Of a DNA stretch of 41,762 nucleotides, positions 1 through 7,286 are shown piece after piece (the stretch's first letter is position 1; each line of letters starts with the position of its first letter). The stretch spans positions 1-41,762 of the forward strand of contig JAJFUG010000197.1 in NCBI GenBank assembly GCA_021372515.1. The letters run 5' to 3'. The position numbers and the translations under genes were made by a program. This stretch comes from a bacterium. GTDB taxonomy: Bacteria > Gemmatimonadota > Glassbacteria > GWA2-58-10. The notes under the pieces were generated by a model. That model was not told the origin of the DNA. It saw only the letters and a list, made by a program, of their open reading frames with translations, and searched no databases.

Positions 1-2
1 CG

Positions 3-881
3 GTGGACTGCCCCTCAACCGATGAAGCGCAGGACAAATCCCCGGCGGTCTGCCTGGAGGAACTGCCGGTCCTGGCCCGCAGGTGCAGGGCCGACCTGGT
101 GCTGCTCGACCCGGAGGGCATCCGTCCGTCGCGCTGGCTGAGCCTGGCCGACAAGCTGGCCGCGGCGCGGGTGCCGCTGCGCCTGTTCACCGGCGCTGAG
201 CCGGGCCCGCCTCTGGCCCTGGAGCAAAGCCCGGAGGGCGGCGCGCTGGCCGCTCTTGCCGAGCCGCTGGGGCCGTTCAGCGCCGCGCTCAAGCGCGGCC
301 TGGATATCTGTGTGGCCGCAATCGTATTGCTTATCGCCCTGCCGCTGGGGGCGCTGGTGGCCTTGGCCGTGCGGCTTTCCAGCCCCGGCCCGGTGTTCTA
401 CGTGCAGGAGCGCGTGGGCCGCAACGGCCGCCCGTTCCGGCTGCGGAAGTTCCGCTCGATGTTCCAGGAGGCGGAAAGTGTCAGCGGCCCGGTCTGGTCG
501 GAGCCGGGGGACAGGCGCGTGGTGCCTGGAGTGGGCGGGTTTATCCGCCGCACCGGGCTGGATGAGCTGCCACAGTTCTGGAACGTGCTGACAGGGGACA
601 TGTCCCTGGTGGGGCCGCGTCCCGAGCGGGCCTTTTTCTTCGACTCCTACCCGGACCTCTACCGCGGACGGCTGGCGGTGCGCCCCGGGCTCACCGGCCT
701 GGCCCAGGTGAGCTGCCGCGAGTCGACCAGCGTGGAGCTGAAAGTGCGCTACGACCTTTTCTATATCCGCAACTATTCCCTGGCCCTCGACCTGGCGATC
801 CTCTGGCGCACCTCGGTGATGCTGGTGCGGCAGGAGTGGGAGGTGTTGCGCGGCCGCAACGGCGAGGGTGGCGAGAAGTGA
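3..881 (+). CDS. Polyprenyl-phosphate sugar phosphotransferase, 3' part (5' end outside window)
   Basis: This is the C-terminal part of an initiating sugar transferase. Such enzymes move a sugar-1-phosphate from a nucleotide sugar to a membrane polyprenyl phosphate to start a polysaccharide or glycan. About 95 residues resembling the end of the soluble middle domain come first. A membrane helix (starting KRGLDICVAAIVLL) and the catalytic domain follow. Family hallmarks are visible: GPVFYVQERVGRNGRPF, KFRSM, the Asp-Glu pair in GLDELPQFWNVLTGDMS, LVGPRPE and RPGLTGLAQV. The reading frame is already open at the left edge, and the upstream membrane helices usual for the long WbaP/EpsE type are absent, so the gene is cut by the window and the GTG at base 3 is probably not its start. 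Sugar specificity cannot be read. A nucleotide-sugar dehydrogenase lies at the other end of the window. Confidence 0.9.
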   Translation: MDCPSTDEAQDKSPAVCLEELPVLARRCRADLVLLDPEGIRPSRWLSLADKLAAARVPLRLFTGAEPGPPLALEQSPEGGALAALAEPLGPFSAALKRGLDICVAAIVLLIALPLGALVALAVRLSSPGPVFYVQERVGRNGRPFRLRKFRSMFQEAESVSGPVWSEPGDRRVVPGVGGFIRRTGLDELPQFWNVLTGDMSLVGPRPERAFFFDSYPDLYRGRLAVRPGLTGLAQVSCRESTSVELKVRYDLFYIRNYSLALDLAILWRTSVMLVRQEWEVLRGRNGEGGEK

Positions 882-908
882 TAGAGACGGCGTTCAGCCG
901 ATGCAGTT

Positions 909-934
909 GGGCACGGTGCACCGTGCCCCTACAT
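909..934. repeat. Dispersed palindromic repeat, copy A
   Basis: A perfect 20-bp palindrome GGGCACGGTGCACCGTGCCC (909-928) is followed by CTACAT. The ending GCCCCTAC is shared with the copies at 1318-1327 and 3911-3918, so this is read as one member of a dispersed palindromic family. Function unknown; it could fold as a hairpin in RNA. Confidence 0.65.
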
Positions 935-1265
935 TAAAAGACTGCGGAAGTCCAAGCTTCGGAGCGCCTTAAGAAGGCTTGGTGATCCTAAGAACAACCC
1001 GCTGCGGCTCGCAGGCCGCCGCAGTTGTCTTTGGGGGCCGCGCATGTCTGAGCCTCCCGCCGGGGCAGCGTGTAATAGCGCTCGAAACGGCAGGGGTTGG
1101 TTATTCTCCGCTGTGGGGCGGCGATTGCGCGGCAGGAACGGCGAGGGCGGCGATAAATAATGGAGTCCGTTTCTCCTGTGTCCCCAGGCCGCCGCTTTTG
1201 CCTTGGTATCCCGCGGGTTTCCAGCCGACATCGCGGAAATTATATTTGCTGTGAGTGAGATTGTC

Positions 1266-1327
1266 GTAGGGGCGGGATATATCCCGCCCGAAAGGTTTTT
1301 CGGGCGGACACACGGGTCCGCCCCTAC
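1266..1327. repeat. Dispersed palindromic repeat, copy B (full 62-bp form)
   Basis: The ends are perfect 10-bp inverted repeats, GTAGGGGCGG (1266-1275) and CCGCCCCTAC (1318-1327). Inside is a perfect 20-bp palindrome GGGCGGGATATATCCCGCCC (1270-1289). GCCCGAAA (1286-1293) can also pair with TTTCGGGC, and CGGAC with GTCCG near the right end, so alternative folds compete. It resembles the short non-coding palindromes scattered between genes in many bacterial genomes (REP/MITE-like). No coding potential. Confidence 0.75.
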
Positions 1328-1350
1328 ATGAAAGGCTAAGACAAAAAGGC

Positions 1351-1376
1351 CGGGCGAACACGAGGTTCACCCCTAC
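1351..1376. repeat. Dispersed palindromic repeat, copy C (half element)
   Basis: CGGGCGAACACGAGGTTCAC followed by CCCTAC matches the right half of copy B (CGGGCGGACACACGGGTCCG then CCCCTAC) with a few changes. It appears to be a decayed half copy directly after the full one. Confidence 0.55.
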
Positions 1377-1418
1377 GGAAGGCAACGGGTTTCCGTTGAT
1401 AGAGAAAGGTTTTTCAGT

Positions 1419-2237
1419 ATGCCCCACGCCCCTGGATCGCTGAGCGCCGAGCTGGCCCTGGAGCTTCTTGCCGAGGGCCCCTTGAGCGCCGCTGAGGTCT
1501 GCCGCCGCGCCCTGGCCGCGCAGAGCGGTCTGCCGGAGGCCCTGGCCGCGCGGCTATGCGACACCCTGCTGGGCGCGGACCCGCGTTTCGTGCGCCTGGA
1601 GGGCGGCCTTTGGGCCCTGGCCGTGGCGCCCTCGGCTATTCGTCCCCTGGCCGCGCAGTCGTTCGTGGTGGTGGATGTGGAGACCACCGGGTTCAGCCCG
1701 CCCGCCGACCGGGTGATCGAGCTGGGCTGCGTGCGCGTGGAGGCGGGAAAGGTGGTGGACCGTTTCGAGAGCCTGATCAACCCGCGCCGCCCGGTGCCCG
1801 GGCCGATCACCAGCCTGACCGGGATATCCTGGTCCATGCTGGAGGGCCAGCCGCTGTTCGGCGACCTCTGCGAGCGCTTCCTCGGGTTCCTGGGTGACAG
1901 CGTGTTCGTGGCGCACAACGCCCCGTTCGACTGGCGTTTCATTCAGAGCGAGGTGCAACTGGCCGCCGGGCGCAAGCTGCTCAACCCCTGCCTGTGCACA
2001 CGGGCCCTGGCGCGGCGTTTTCTGCCCGAGCTGAGCCGGCGCAGCCTGGATGAGCTGGCCCATTTCTACAACCTCGAATTCCAGGGCCGCCACCGCGCCC
2101 TGGGCGATGCCCTGGTCACGGCCCAGGTGCTGCTGCGCCTTCTGGAGCGGGCCTCGGAACAGGGTTTCGCCGACCTCGGCCGCCTGCTGGAGCACCTTCA
2201 ACCCGCGCGCAAGCGGAGCGCGAGCAGGAAAATTTAA
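1419..2237 (+). CDS. DEDDh 3'-5' exonuclease (DNA polymerase III epsilon-like) with N-terminal helical domain
   Basis: This 272-residue protein contains an RNase T / DnaQ-type exonuclease domain from about residue 80 to 260, expected to remove nucleotides from DNA 3' ends using two metal ions. The acidic residues are visible: Asp86 and Glu88 in VVDVETTGFSP, an Asp in HNAPFDWRF near residue 170, and His and Asp in GRHRALGDALVT near residue 225. LINPRRPVPGPITSLTGIS between them is also typical. The first 75 or so residues look like a small winged-helix domain (LSAAEVCRRAL ... FVRLEGGLWALA), an arrangement seen in stand-alone epsilon-like proteins. The ATG at 1419 sits about 10 bases after GAAAGG. 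Whether it proofreads the replicative polymerase or acts in repair cannot be told; no polymerase genes are nearby. Confidence 0.88.
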   Translation: MPHAPGSLSAELALELLAEGPLSAAEVCRRALAAQSGLPEALAARLCDTLLGADPRFVRLEGGLWALAVAPSAIRPLAAQSFVVVDVETTGFSPPADRVIELGCVRVEAGKVVDRFESLINPRRPVPGPITSLTGISWSMLEGQPLFGDLCERFLGFLGDSVFVAHNAPFDWRFIQSEVQLAAGRKLLNPCLCTRALARRFLPELSRRSLDELAHFYNLEFQGRHRALGDALVTAQVLLRLLERASEQGFADLGRLLEHLQPARKRSASRKI

Positions 2238-2324
2238 AGCGCGCGCCCGTTTATACCGACTTAGAGACTTAGCGGAAAGCCTCTCTTTGCGCCAGCGGCA
2301 GAGTCACGTTCAACGGACAGGGAC

Positions 2325-3848
2325 ATGAAAATAAAGCGTTGCGCCGGAACACTTCTCATCCTTCTGGGGCTGGCCCTGGCCGCCCCTGCGCCCCGTCTGG
2401 CGGCCCAGCAGCTCCCCTGTGTGATGGTGGTGCCGGGACGGTTTGTCAACGTGCGCAAAGGCCCGGGCACGGGCTACGACCAGATCGCCACCCTCTACAA
2501 AGGCGACCGGATGGAGGCCGAGCGCAAGTACCGCAACTGGCTGCGCGTGGTGCTGGATGACGGGCGGATCGGCTGGGTGCGCGAGGACCTGGTCCAGCCC
2601 TTCGATTCGGTCAAGCTCCCCCTGACCGATGAGCAAGCCGACAGCCTCAAGGCCGCGGTGGACTCCGGCTCCGGCCGGATCAACGCGCTCCAGGACAGCT
2701 CCACCGCCCTGCTGGGCCGCATCCGCAACCGCGAGGCCGAGCGCGACACTATGCTCAGCCTGCTGGGCCTGAGCGCGATGCCGTCCCTGGACACCCTGGA
2801 GAAGAAAGACACCGTGGTGGCGGCTCCGGTCATGCCGCCCCCGCTGCCCGGCAGCCAGGCCAGTGTGCTGACCCTTTCGCGCGAGGAATACCCCGAGCGG
2901 TTCAGTTTCACTCCTCTCCTCGGGGTGCTGCTCTCGGACGGCAACTCGCTGACCGCAGGCGGGATGTCGCTGGAGCGCAATTTCAGCCGCGAGTTCGCCT
3001 GGAAAGCCCAGGTCGCGTTCGCCCGGATGGACCCGGAGGTGAAAGGTAGCCTGGGCGGGGATTTCGAGCACGTGTTTGTCACCGGCGCTCTGGTCTACAA
3101 CTGGAGGCCCGGCAACCTTCTGGTGCCCTACCTCGAAATCGGCAGCGGTGCGGTCTACACCCAGGCCGCGGACAGCTCGTTCACCGCGCTCGACCTCACG
3201 TTCGGCGCGGGGTTCCGTTTGTTCCTCACCCCGGACCTCGCCCTGCGGGCGGGCTACCAGGGCCACGGCATGCTGGCCGAGGGCAACCGTATCCTGCAAC
3301 TGGTGCAGGTGGGGGCCTCGCTGCACGTGCCGCCCTACCACGGACGCCAGGCCGGCTGGCCCAAGGGCGAAATCTACCTTCTGCCCACGGCGGGCTGGCA
3401 GATGTTCAGCCGCCGCTTCGCGGCCAACGGCGCCCCCTCGGCCGGGCTTTCCGTCGGCTACCGCCTGTGGGAGCGCCTGGCGTTCGAGGCCGGGATGCTC
3501 TGGCAGAAGATCGACCTGAACGACGGCCTGGAGGGCCTGGGGCTGAACGGAATGGAGCTGACCGGACGGGTGCTCTATTACCCCTGGGGCGGCTACAGCG
3601 GGCCGTACCTGACCGTGGGCGGCGGAGCGCTCAGCCTGGGTGGCGGCGGGCGTCCCCCCGAGGGCACCACCCGCTACGGCCTGTTCCAGTACGGCGCCGG
3701 GGCGGACCTCTACCTGGGGCGGTCGGTGGCTCTGCGTGGAGAGATGCTGCACCTGGTGTACTCGGATGTGCTGCCGCTCAGTCAGGACGGATCGGTGGGG
3801 GCGGCCAGCGCCCTGCGCGCGGGCGTGGGCCTGCGGGTGATGTTCTGA
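2325..3848 (+). CDS. Outer-membrane protein with SH3b domain and two beta-barrel-like domains
   Basis: This predicted envelope protein has 507 residues. A signal peptide covers residues 1-27 (basic start, LLILLGLALAAPA, cleavage near LAAQ). A bacterial SH3 domain at about 32-93 (VNVRKGPGTGYDQIATLYKG ... GWVREDLV) is the type that often binds peptidoglycan. A short helical stretch at 100-150 follows. Two successive beta-rich domains at about 190-345 and 349-507 each resemble small opacity/OmpA-like barrels, with alternating hydrophobic strands and Gly-aromatic turns. The last residue is Phe (LRVMF), the usual signal for the barrel assembly machine. ATG 2325 follows a GGACAGGGA stretch. The protein may tether the cell wall to the outer membrane; this is inference from the domains. 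The substrate or partner is unknown. Confidence 0.75.
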   Translation: MKIKRCAGTLLILLGLALAAPAPRLAAQQLPCVMVVPGRFVNVRKGPGTGYDQIATLYKGDRMEAERKYRNWLRVVLDDGRIGWVREDLVQPFDSVKLPLTDEQADSLKAAVDSGSGRINALQDSSTALLGRIRNREAERDTMLSLLGLSAMPSLDTLEKKDTVVAAPVMPPPLPGSQASVLTLSREEYPERFSFTPLLGVLLSDGNSLTAGGMSLERNFSREFAWKAQVAFARMDPEVKGSLGGDFEHVFVTGALVYNWRPGNLLVPYLEIGSGAVYTQAADSSFTALDLTFGAGFRLFLTPDLALRAGYQGHGMLAEGNRILQLVQVGASLHVPPYHGRQAGWPKGEIYLLPTAGWQMFSRRFAANGAPSAGLSVGYRLWERLAFEAGMLWQKIDLNDGLEGLGLNGMELTGRVLYYPWGGYSGPYLTVGGGALSLGGGGRPPEGTTRYGLFQYGAGADLYLGRSVALRGEMLHLVYSDVLPLSQDGSVGAASALRAGVGLRVMF

Positions 3849-3868
3849 TCTTCTGGTTAAACAAATGC

Positions 3869-3918
3869 AGGGGCGCACCCGTGTGTGCGCCCGGGCGGCC
3901 ACATGGGGCCGCCCCTAC
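3869..3918. repeat. Dispersed palindromic repeat, copy D (double hairpin)
   Basis: Two adjacent perfect 8-bp stems are visible: GGGCGCAC/GTGCGCCC (3871-3892) and GGGCGGCC/GGCCGCCC (3893-3914). They are bracketed by AGGGGCG and CGCCCCT, and the copy ends CCGCCCCTAC like copy B. It fills the gap between the barrel protein and the lipoprotein and overlaps the apparent upstream extension of the lipoprotein frame, which argues for the later start at 3931. Confidence 0.7.
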
Positions 3919-3930
3919 GATGGATGGCGG

Positions 3931-4395
3931 ATGGTGAGGATAAAGATCGACAGATTGCTTTTGACTTTGTCCGCTGTGGCGCTGGCGGCCTGCCTCTTGC
4001 TGTCCGGCTGCGGCGGAGACAAGGGGCTCAAGGTCGAGCCGGCGGCCGAGAGTGTCCAGGGTGTCTGGGAGGGCAGCCTCAGCCTGTCCACCGGCGGCGA
4101 TACCACCCACCAGAGAAGCAGCCTGCGCCTGGAGTTCGTACAGCGCGATTTCATGTTCGACGGTCTGGTGCTGCGCACCGATCCGCTGGCCGGCTCGTTC
4201 GGGGCCGCGCGCGTGGACACGTTCCTGGTGAGCGGCGGCTCGGTCTCCACCACCTTTGTCTCGTTCAGCACGCGGGCCCTGGACGGCAGCGGGACTCCGG
4301 CCGTGTTCGAGGGCCAGCTGGACGGCGAGTCGTTGGGTGGCACGGTGGTGGGCGGTGTGTTCAGCGGACAATGGCAGGTGCGGTTTCTGTACTGA
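3931..4395 (+). CDS. Small lipoprotein, function unknown
   Basis: This 154-residue protein has a lipoprotein signal. A basic start (MVRIKIDR) is followed by a hydrophobic stretch and a lipobox LLLSGCGG, with the acylated Cys near residue 27. The mature part is rich in beta-type residues and small amino acids (VQGVWEGSLSLSTGG, FEGQLDGESLGGTVVGGVFSGQW). It looks like a compact beta-sandwich or calycin-like fold, but I recognise no named family. The frame is open further upstream to 3865, but those codons fall inside a palindromic repeat, so ATG 3931 is preferred. It sits alone between a barrel protein and the radical SAM gene. Confidence 0.65.
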   Translation: MVRIKIDRLLLTLSAVALAACLLLSGCGGDKGLKVEPAAESVQGVWEGSLSLSTGGDTTHQRSSLRLEFVQRDFMFDGLVLRTDPLAGSFGAARVDTFLVSGGSVSTTFVSFSTRALDGSGTPAVFEGQLDGESLGGTVVGGVFSGQWQVRFLY

Positions 4396-4410
4396 TTTGT
4401 CAGTAAATTC

Positions 4411-4438
4411 TTGACTTTACCTCCGTTGCCGTTAGATT
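4411..4438 (+). promoter_or_regulatory. Sigma-70-type promoter for the radical SAM gene
   Basis: TTGACT (4411-4416), a 16-base spacer and TAGATT (4433-4438) form a reasonable -35/-10 pair in an AT-richer patch. Transcription would begin near 4445, leaving a leader of about 97 bases that contains a terminator-like hairpin before the start codon. Confidence 0.5.
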
Positions 4439-4500
4439 AGATTCAGTTTCATATTGCAGTACGAGGCGAGTTGACGGTTTTTTTGCAGGATCGTGAGGAC

Positions 4501-4527
4501 GAGCCGGGAGATCGGCTCATTTTTTTT
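4501..4527 (+). terminator. Intrinsic terminator / possible attenuator in the leader of the radical SAM gene
   Basis: GAGCCG (4501-4506), loop GGAGAT, CGGCTC (4513-4518), then A and eight T. The hairpin ends only 14 bases before the ATG of the next gene, too close for another promoter in between. Transcripts of the gene must therefore read through it, which suggests attenuation, unless the hairpin only ends transcripts of the upstream lipoprotein gene and is leaky. A competing pairing is possible between GAGTTGA (4468-4474) and TCGGCTC (4512-4518), with two G-U pairs. Confidence 0.55.
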
Positions 4528-4541
4528 GGCTGCGGGTGAGG

Positions 4542-7121
4542 ATGAATAAACTGTTCGAAACGCTGGAGCGCAAGGTCCTGCCGTTCGTGTCGCGCCCGGG
4601 GCGCTACACCGGGGGCGAGGCCGGCCCTCCCGAGCCGGAGCGCGGCCCGGTGAGGCTGCGCCTGGCCCTGGTCTACCCCGACCTGTACGAGGTCGGAATG
4701 AGCAACCTGGGCCTCAAGATCCTGCACGCCGTGGCCTCGAAAGTGAATGGGGTGGCGGTGGAGCGTGCTTTCGCCCCCTGGCCGGACATGCAGGAACGCA
4801 TGCGTGCCGCCTCGGTGCCGCTGTACGGACTGGAAAGTTTCACCCCGCTGAAAGATTTTCATCTGGTTGGGATCACCCTGCAGAGCGAACTCACCTACAC
4901 CAATATCCTCAGTGTCCTCGACTTGTCCGGCATTCCGGTTCTGGCCGCCGAGCGGGGGGAGAGCGATCCCCTGGTCTGCGCCGGCGGGCCCTGCGCGGTC
5001 AACCCCGAGGTGCTGGCCCCGTTCTTCGATTTCTTTGTCCTGGGCGACGGTGAAGAGACCCTGCGGATGGTCCTGGAGAGGCTGCTTGGGCTGCAGGAGC
5101 GCGGAGCCTGCCGGGCGGAGCGTCTGGCGGTCCTGCGCGGTATCCCGGGTGTGTATGTTCCGGGCGCCGAGCCGCCCTCCGGCGGCGACAGCGTGGAGGT
5201 GCGGCGGGTGCATGCCTTGGAGCCTGAGGCCGCTCCGGGGCCGTTCCCGGCGCCGCTGATCGAGCTGAGCCAGCACCATCTGGCAGTGGAGATCATGCGC
5301 GGTTGCACCTGCGGCTGCCGGTTCTGCCAGGCCGGGATGTTCTACCGTCCGGTGCGCGTGCGCGACGTGGAAAGCATAGTGGAGGCGGTTCGGCGCGGCA
5401 TCCGCGAGGCGGGCTGGGATTCGGTCACCCTTCTGTCGCTCTCTGCGGCCGACCATCCAGCGATCACCGAGCTGGTGACCCGGCTGCTGCCCGAGACCCG
5501 CGCCGCGGGCGTGCGTCTTTCCTTCCCCTCACTGCGGGTGGACAGCCGTATCCTGCCGCTGCTGGAGGAGCTGGAGCAGGGCAAGAAAAGCGGGCTCACC
5601 TTTGCCGTGGAGGCCGGCAGCGAGAGGCTGCGCCGGGTGATCGGCAAGAAGGTGGAGGAGGAGGACCTGGTCCATCTGGTCGAGGAGGCCTACCGCCGCG
5701 GCTGGAACCTGGTCAAGCTGTATTTCATGGTCGGCCTGCCCACCGAGACCGCGGCGGACATAGATGAGATCGCGCGCCTGATCAACCGGATCGCCTCCCT
5801 GGGACGCGGCCTGCCCGGGCGACGCAGCGTGAACATCACCGTTTCTCCTTTCGTGCCCAAGCCAGGAACCCCCTTCCAATGGGAGGCCCAGGACCGTCCC
5901 GAGGCGACCCGGGAGAAAATCGAGCGTATCCGTCGCCAGGTGCGCTCCAGGAACGTGCAGGTGAAGTACCACGAGCCGGAGTCCAGCGCCCTGGAGGGCG
6001 TCCTGGCCCGCGGAGACCGTCGCCTGGCCGCTGTAATCCTGGCCGCCTGGCGTAGCGGGGCGCAGTTCGACGGCTGGTGGGAGTATTTCAGCTGGAAACG
6101 CTGGCTGGCCGCGTTCGAGGCCTGCGGCCTCGACCCGGCCGAGTTCATGGCCTCCCGGGAGCCGGGTGCGCCGCTGCCCTGGGCTTTCGTGCGCCAGCCG
6201 GTGAGCGGAGAGTTCCTCGCCTCCCAGCGCGAGGCGGCTTTCCGGGCCGAGAACGTGACCGACTGCCGGGAGGGCCGCTGCCACCTGTGCGGGGCCGAGG
6301 AAGCCTCTCTCTGCCGTAGCCTGCGCAGTGTGGAGAAAGCCCCGGAGGACAGGGAGGGCAAGTCCGATGTCGCACCGCCGCGGATCAACCTCCTCACTCC
6401 CGAGACCGACCGCCGTCTCTGGCGGGTGCGCTACGCCAAGCTGGGCCGCCTGCGCTACACCGGCCACCTGGACATGGTGCGCAACATCGAGTTTCTGCTG
6501 CGGCGCTCCGGGACTTCGGTGCTCTACAGCGGCGGGTTCACACCGCGCATGCGGCTTTCTTTCTCGCCGCCGCTGCCGCTGGGCCTGGAGAGCCGGGCCG
6601 AGTATTTCGACCTGGAGACCCTGCCCCTGGCCGAAAGCGAGCTGCGGGCCGCCCTGGAGCGTGCCGCAGCGCCGCTGGGCGGGTTCGAGCTGCTGGAGCT
6701 GAAGGCCATGCCCGCCGGAGTGCTGCCGCCCCTGGCTCAGGACATTGTCGCCGCGCTCTGGAGCGCGCGCCTCGAAAGCGGAGAGGCACCCTCCGGGAGC
6801 GACGACTGGGAGGCGTTCATCGCGGCCCGGCGTCAGGCGCTCCTCGACGAGGGGGGGGTGCTGGAGTACACCGACCGCAAGGAAAAGGCGCACCGCCTGG
6901 ACCTGCGCGCCGCGCTCGGGACAGTGAGCGTGGAGACTGAGGCCGGTGGTGGAGTGCGGCTTGATTTCCGCCTCGACCTGCAGGGCGAGGCTGCCTGCCG
7001 CGCGGACCGGTTCTTGCAGTATGTGCATGGATGCGGCCCCGAGACAGCGGCCGCCTGGTGCATCCGCAAGGAGACCGCTTTCTGCGCGGACCCACGCCGG
7101 AGCCAACCTCTGGATTTCTGA
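4542..7121 (+). CDS. Fused radical SAM protein (TIGR03960-type) with C-terminal DUF2344-like domain
   Basis: This is a protein of about 859 residues in the family usually found next to RNase G and L21/L27, as here. The N-terminal 200 residues look like a B12-binding-type fold (RLALVYPDLYEVGMSNLGLK ... AGGPCAVNPEVLAPFFDFFVLGDGEE), but I see no DxHxxG cobalamin motif. The radical SAM domain follows, with its 4Fe-4S motif CxxxCxxC in MRGCTCGCRFCQAGM near residue 255 and a typical AdoMet-pocket pattern (FAVEAGSERLRRVIGKK, YFMVGLPTE). A Cys cluster DCREGRCHLCG lies near residue 580. The last 240 residues, starting RVRYAKLGRLRYTGHLDMVR, match the radical-SAM-linked domain TIGR03936/DUF2344. The reaction is unknown; RNA modification is an often-made guess from the neighbourhood. 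GTG 4536 is an alternative start. Confidence 0.85.
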   Translation: MNKLFETLERKVLPFVSRPGRYTGGEAGPPEPERGPVRLRLALVYPDLYEVGMSNLGLKILHAVASKVNGVAVERAFAPWPDMQERMRAASVPLYGLESFTPLKDFHLVGITLQSELTYTNILSVLDLSGIPVLAAERGESDPLVCAGGPCAVNPEVLAPFFDFFVLGDGEETLRMVLERLLGLQERGACRAERLAVLRGIPGVYVPGAEPPSGGDSVEVRRVHALEPEAAPGPFPAPLIELSQHHLAVEIMRGCTCGCRFCQAGMFYRPVRVRDVESIVEAVRRGIREAGWDSVTLLSLSAADHPAITELVTRLLPETRAAGVRLSFPSLRVDSRILPLLEELEQGKKSGLTFAVEAGSERLRRVIGKKVEEEDLVHLVEEAYRRGWNLVKLYFMVGLPTETAADIDEIARLINRIASLGRGLPGRRSVNITVSPFVPKPGTPFQWEAQDRPEATREKIERIRRQVRSRNVQVKYHEPESSALEGVLARGDRRLAAVILAAWRSGAQFDGWWEYFSWKRWLAAFEACGLDPAEFMASREPGAPLPWAFVRQPVSGEFLASQREAAFRAENVTDCREGRCHLCGAEEASLCRSLRSVEKAPEDREGKSDVAPPRINLLTPETDRRLWRVRYAKLGRLRYTGHLDMVRNIEFLLRRSGTSVLYSGGFTPRMRLSFSPPLPLGLESRAEYFDLETLPLAESELRAALERAAAPLGGFELLELKAMPAGVLPPLAQDIVAALWSARLESGEAPSGSDDWEAFIAARRQALLDEGGVLEYTDRKEKAHRLDLRAALGTVSVETEAGGGVRLDFRLDLQGEAACRADRFLQYVHGCGPETAAAWCIRKETAFCADPRRSQPLDF

Positions 7122-7144
7122 TTCGTGGAAATCGGAAGATGAGT

Positions 7145-7173
7145 TTGACGGCGCGGTGAAAACTGTGTTAAAT
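7145..7173 (+). promoter_or_regulatory. Sigma-70-type promoter for rng
   Basis: TTGACG (7145-7150), a 17-base spacer and TTAAAT (7168-7173) lie in the 165-base gap before RNase G. Transcription would start about 105 bases upstream of the rng ATG. Confidence 0.45.
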
Positions 7174-7286
7174 TGATCCGGGAGTGTTTTTGCGAACATA
7201 AATCCCGGAAGCGGCAAGTGCTGCCCGGCCAAGGGCTGAGGCGCGGCCGCCTGAGGTTCAAGAAGGAAGGATTCAGGAATACATTT

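Larger units (their letters stand above)
882..1418. other. Gene-free gap rich in short palindromes
   Basis: I see no credible gene in these 537 bases; the short open frames on both strands have no family resemblance. The stretch holds three members of a GC-rich palindromic repeat family (listed separately). It also holds an inverted repeat around 991-1032 (ACAAC...GCTGCGG / CCGCCGCAG...TTGT). Bases 1127-1162 resemble the 3' end of the preceding sugar transferase gene (850-885), sharing AACGGCGAGGG and GGCGA. The exonuclease start lies at the right edge behind a GAAAGG at 1403-1408. Confidence 0.6.
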
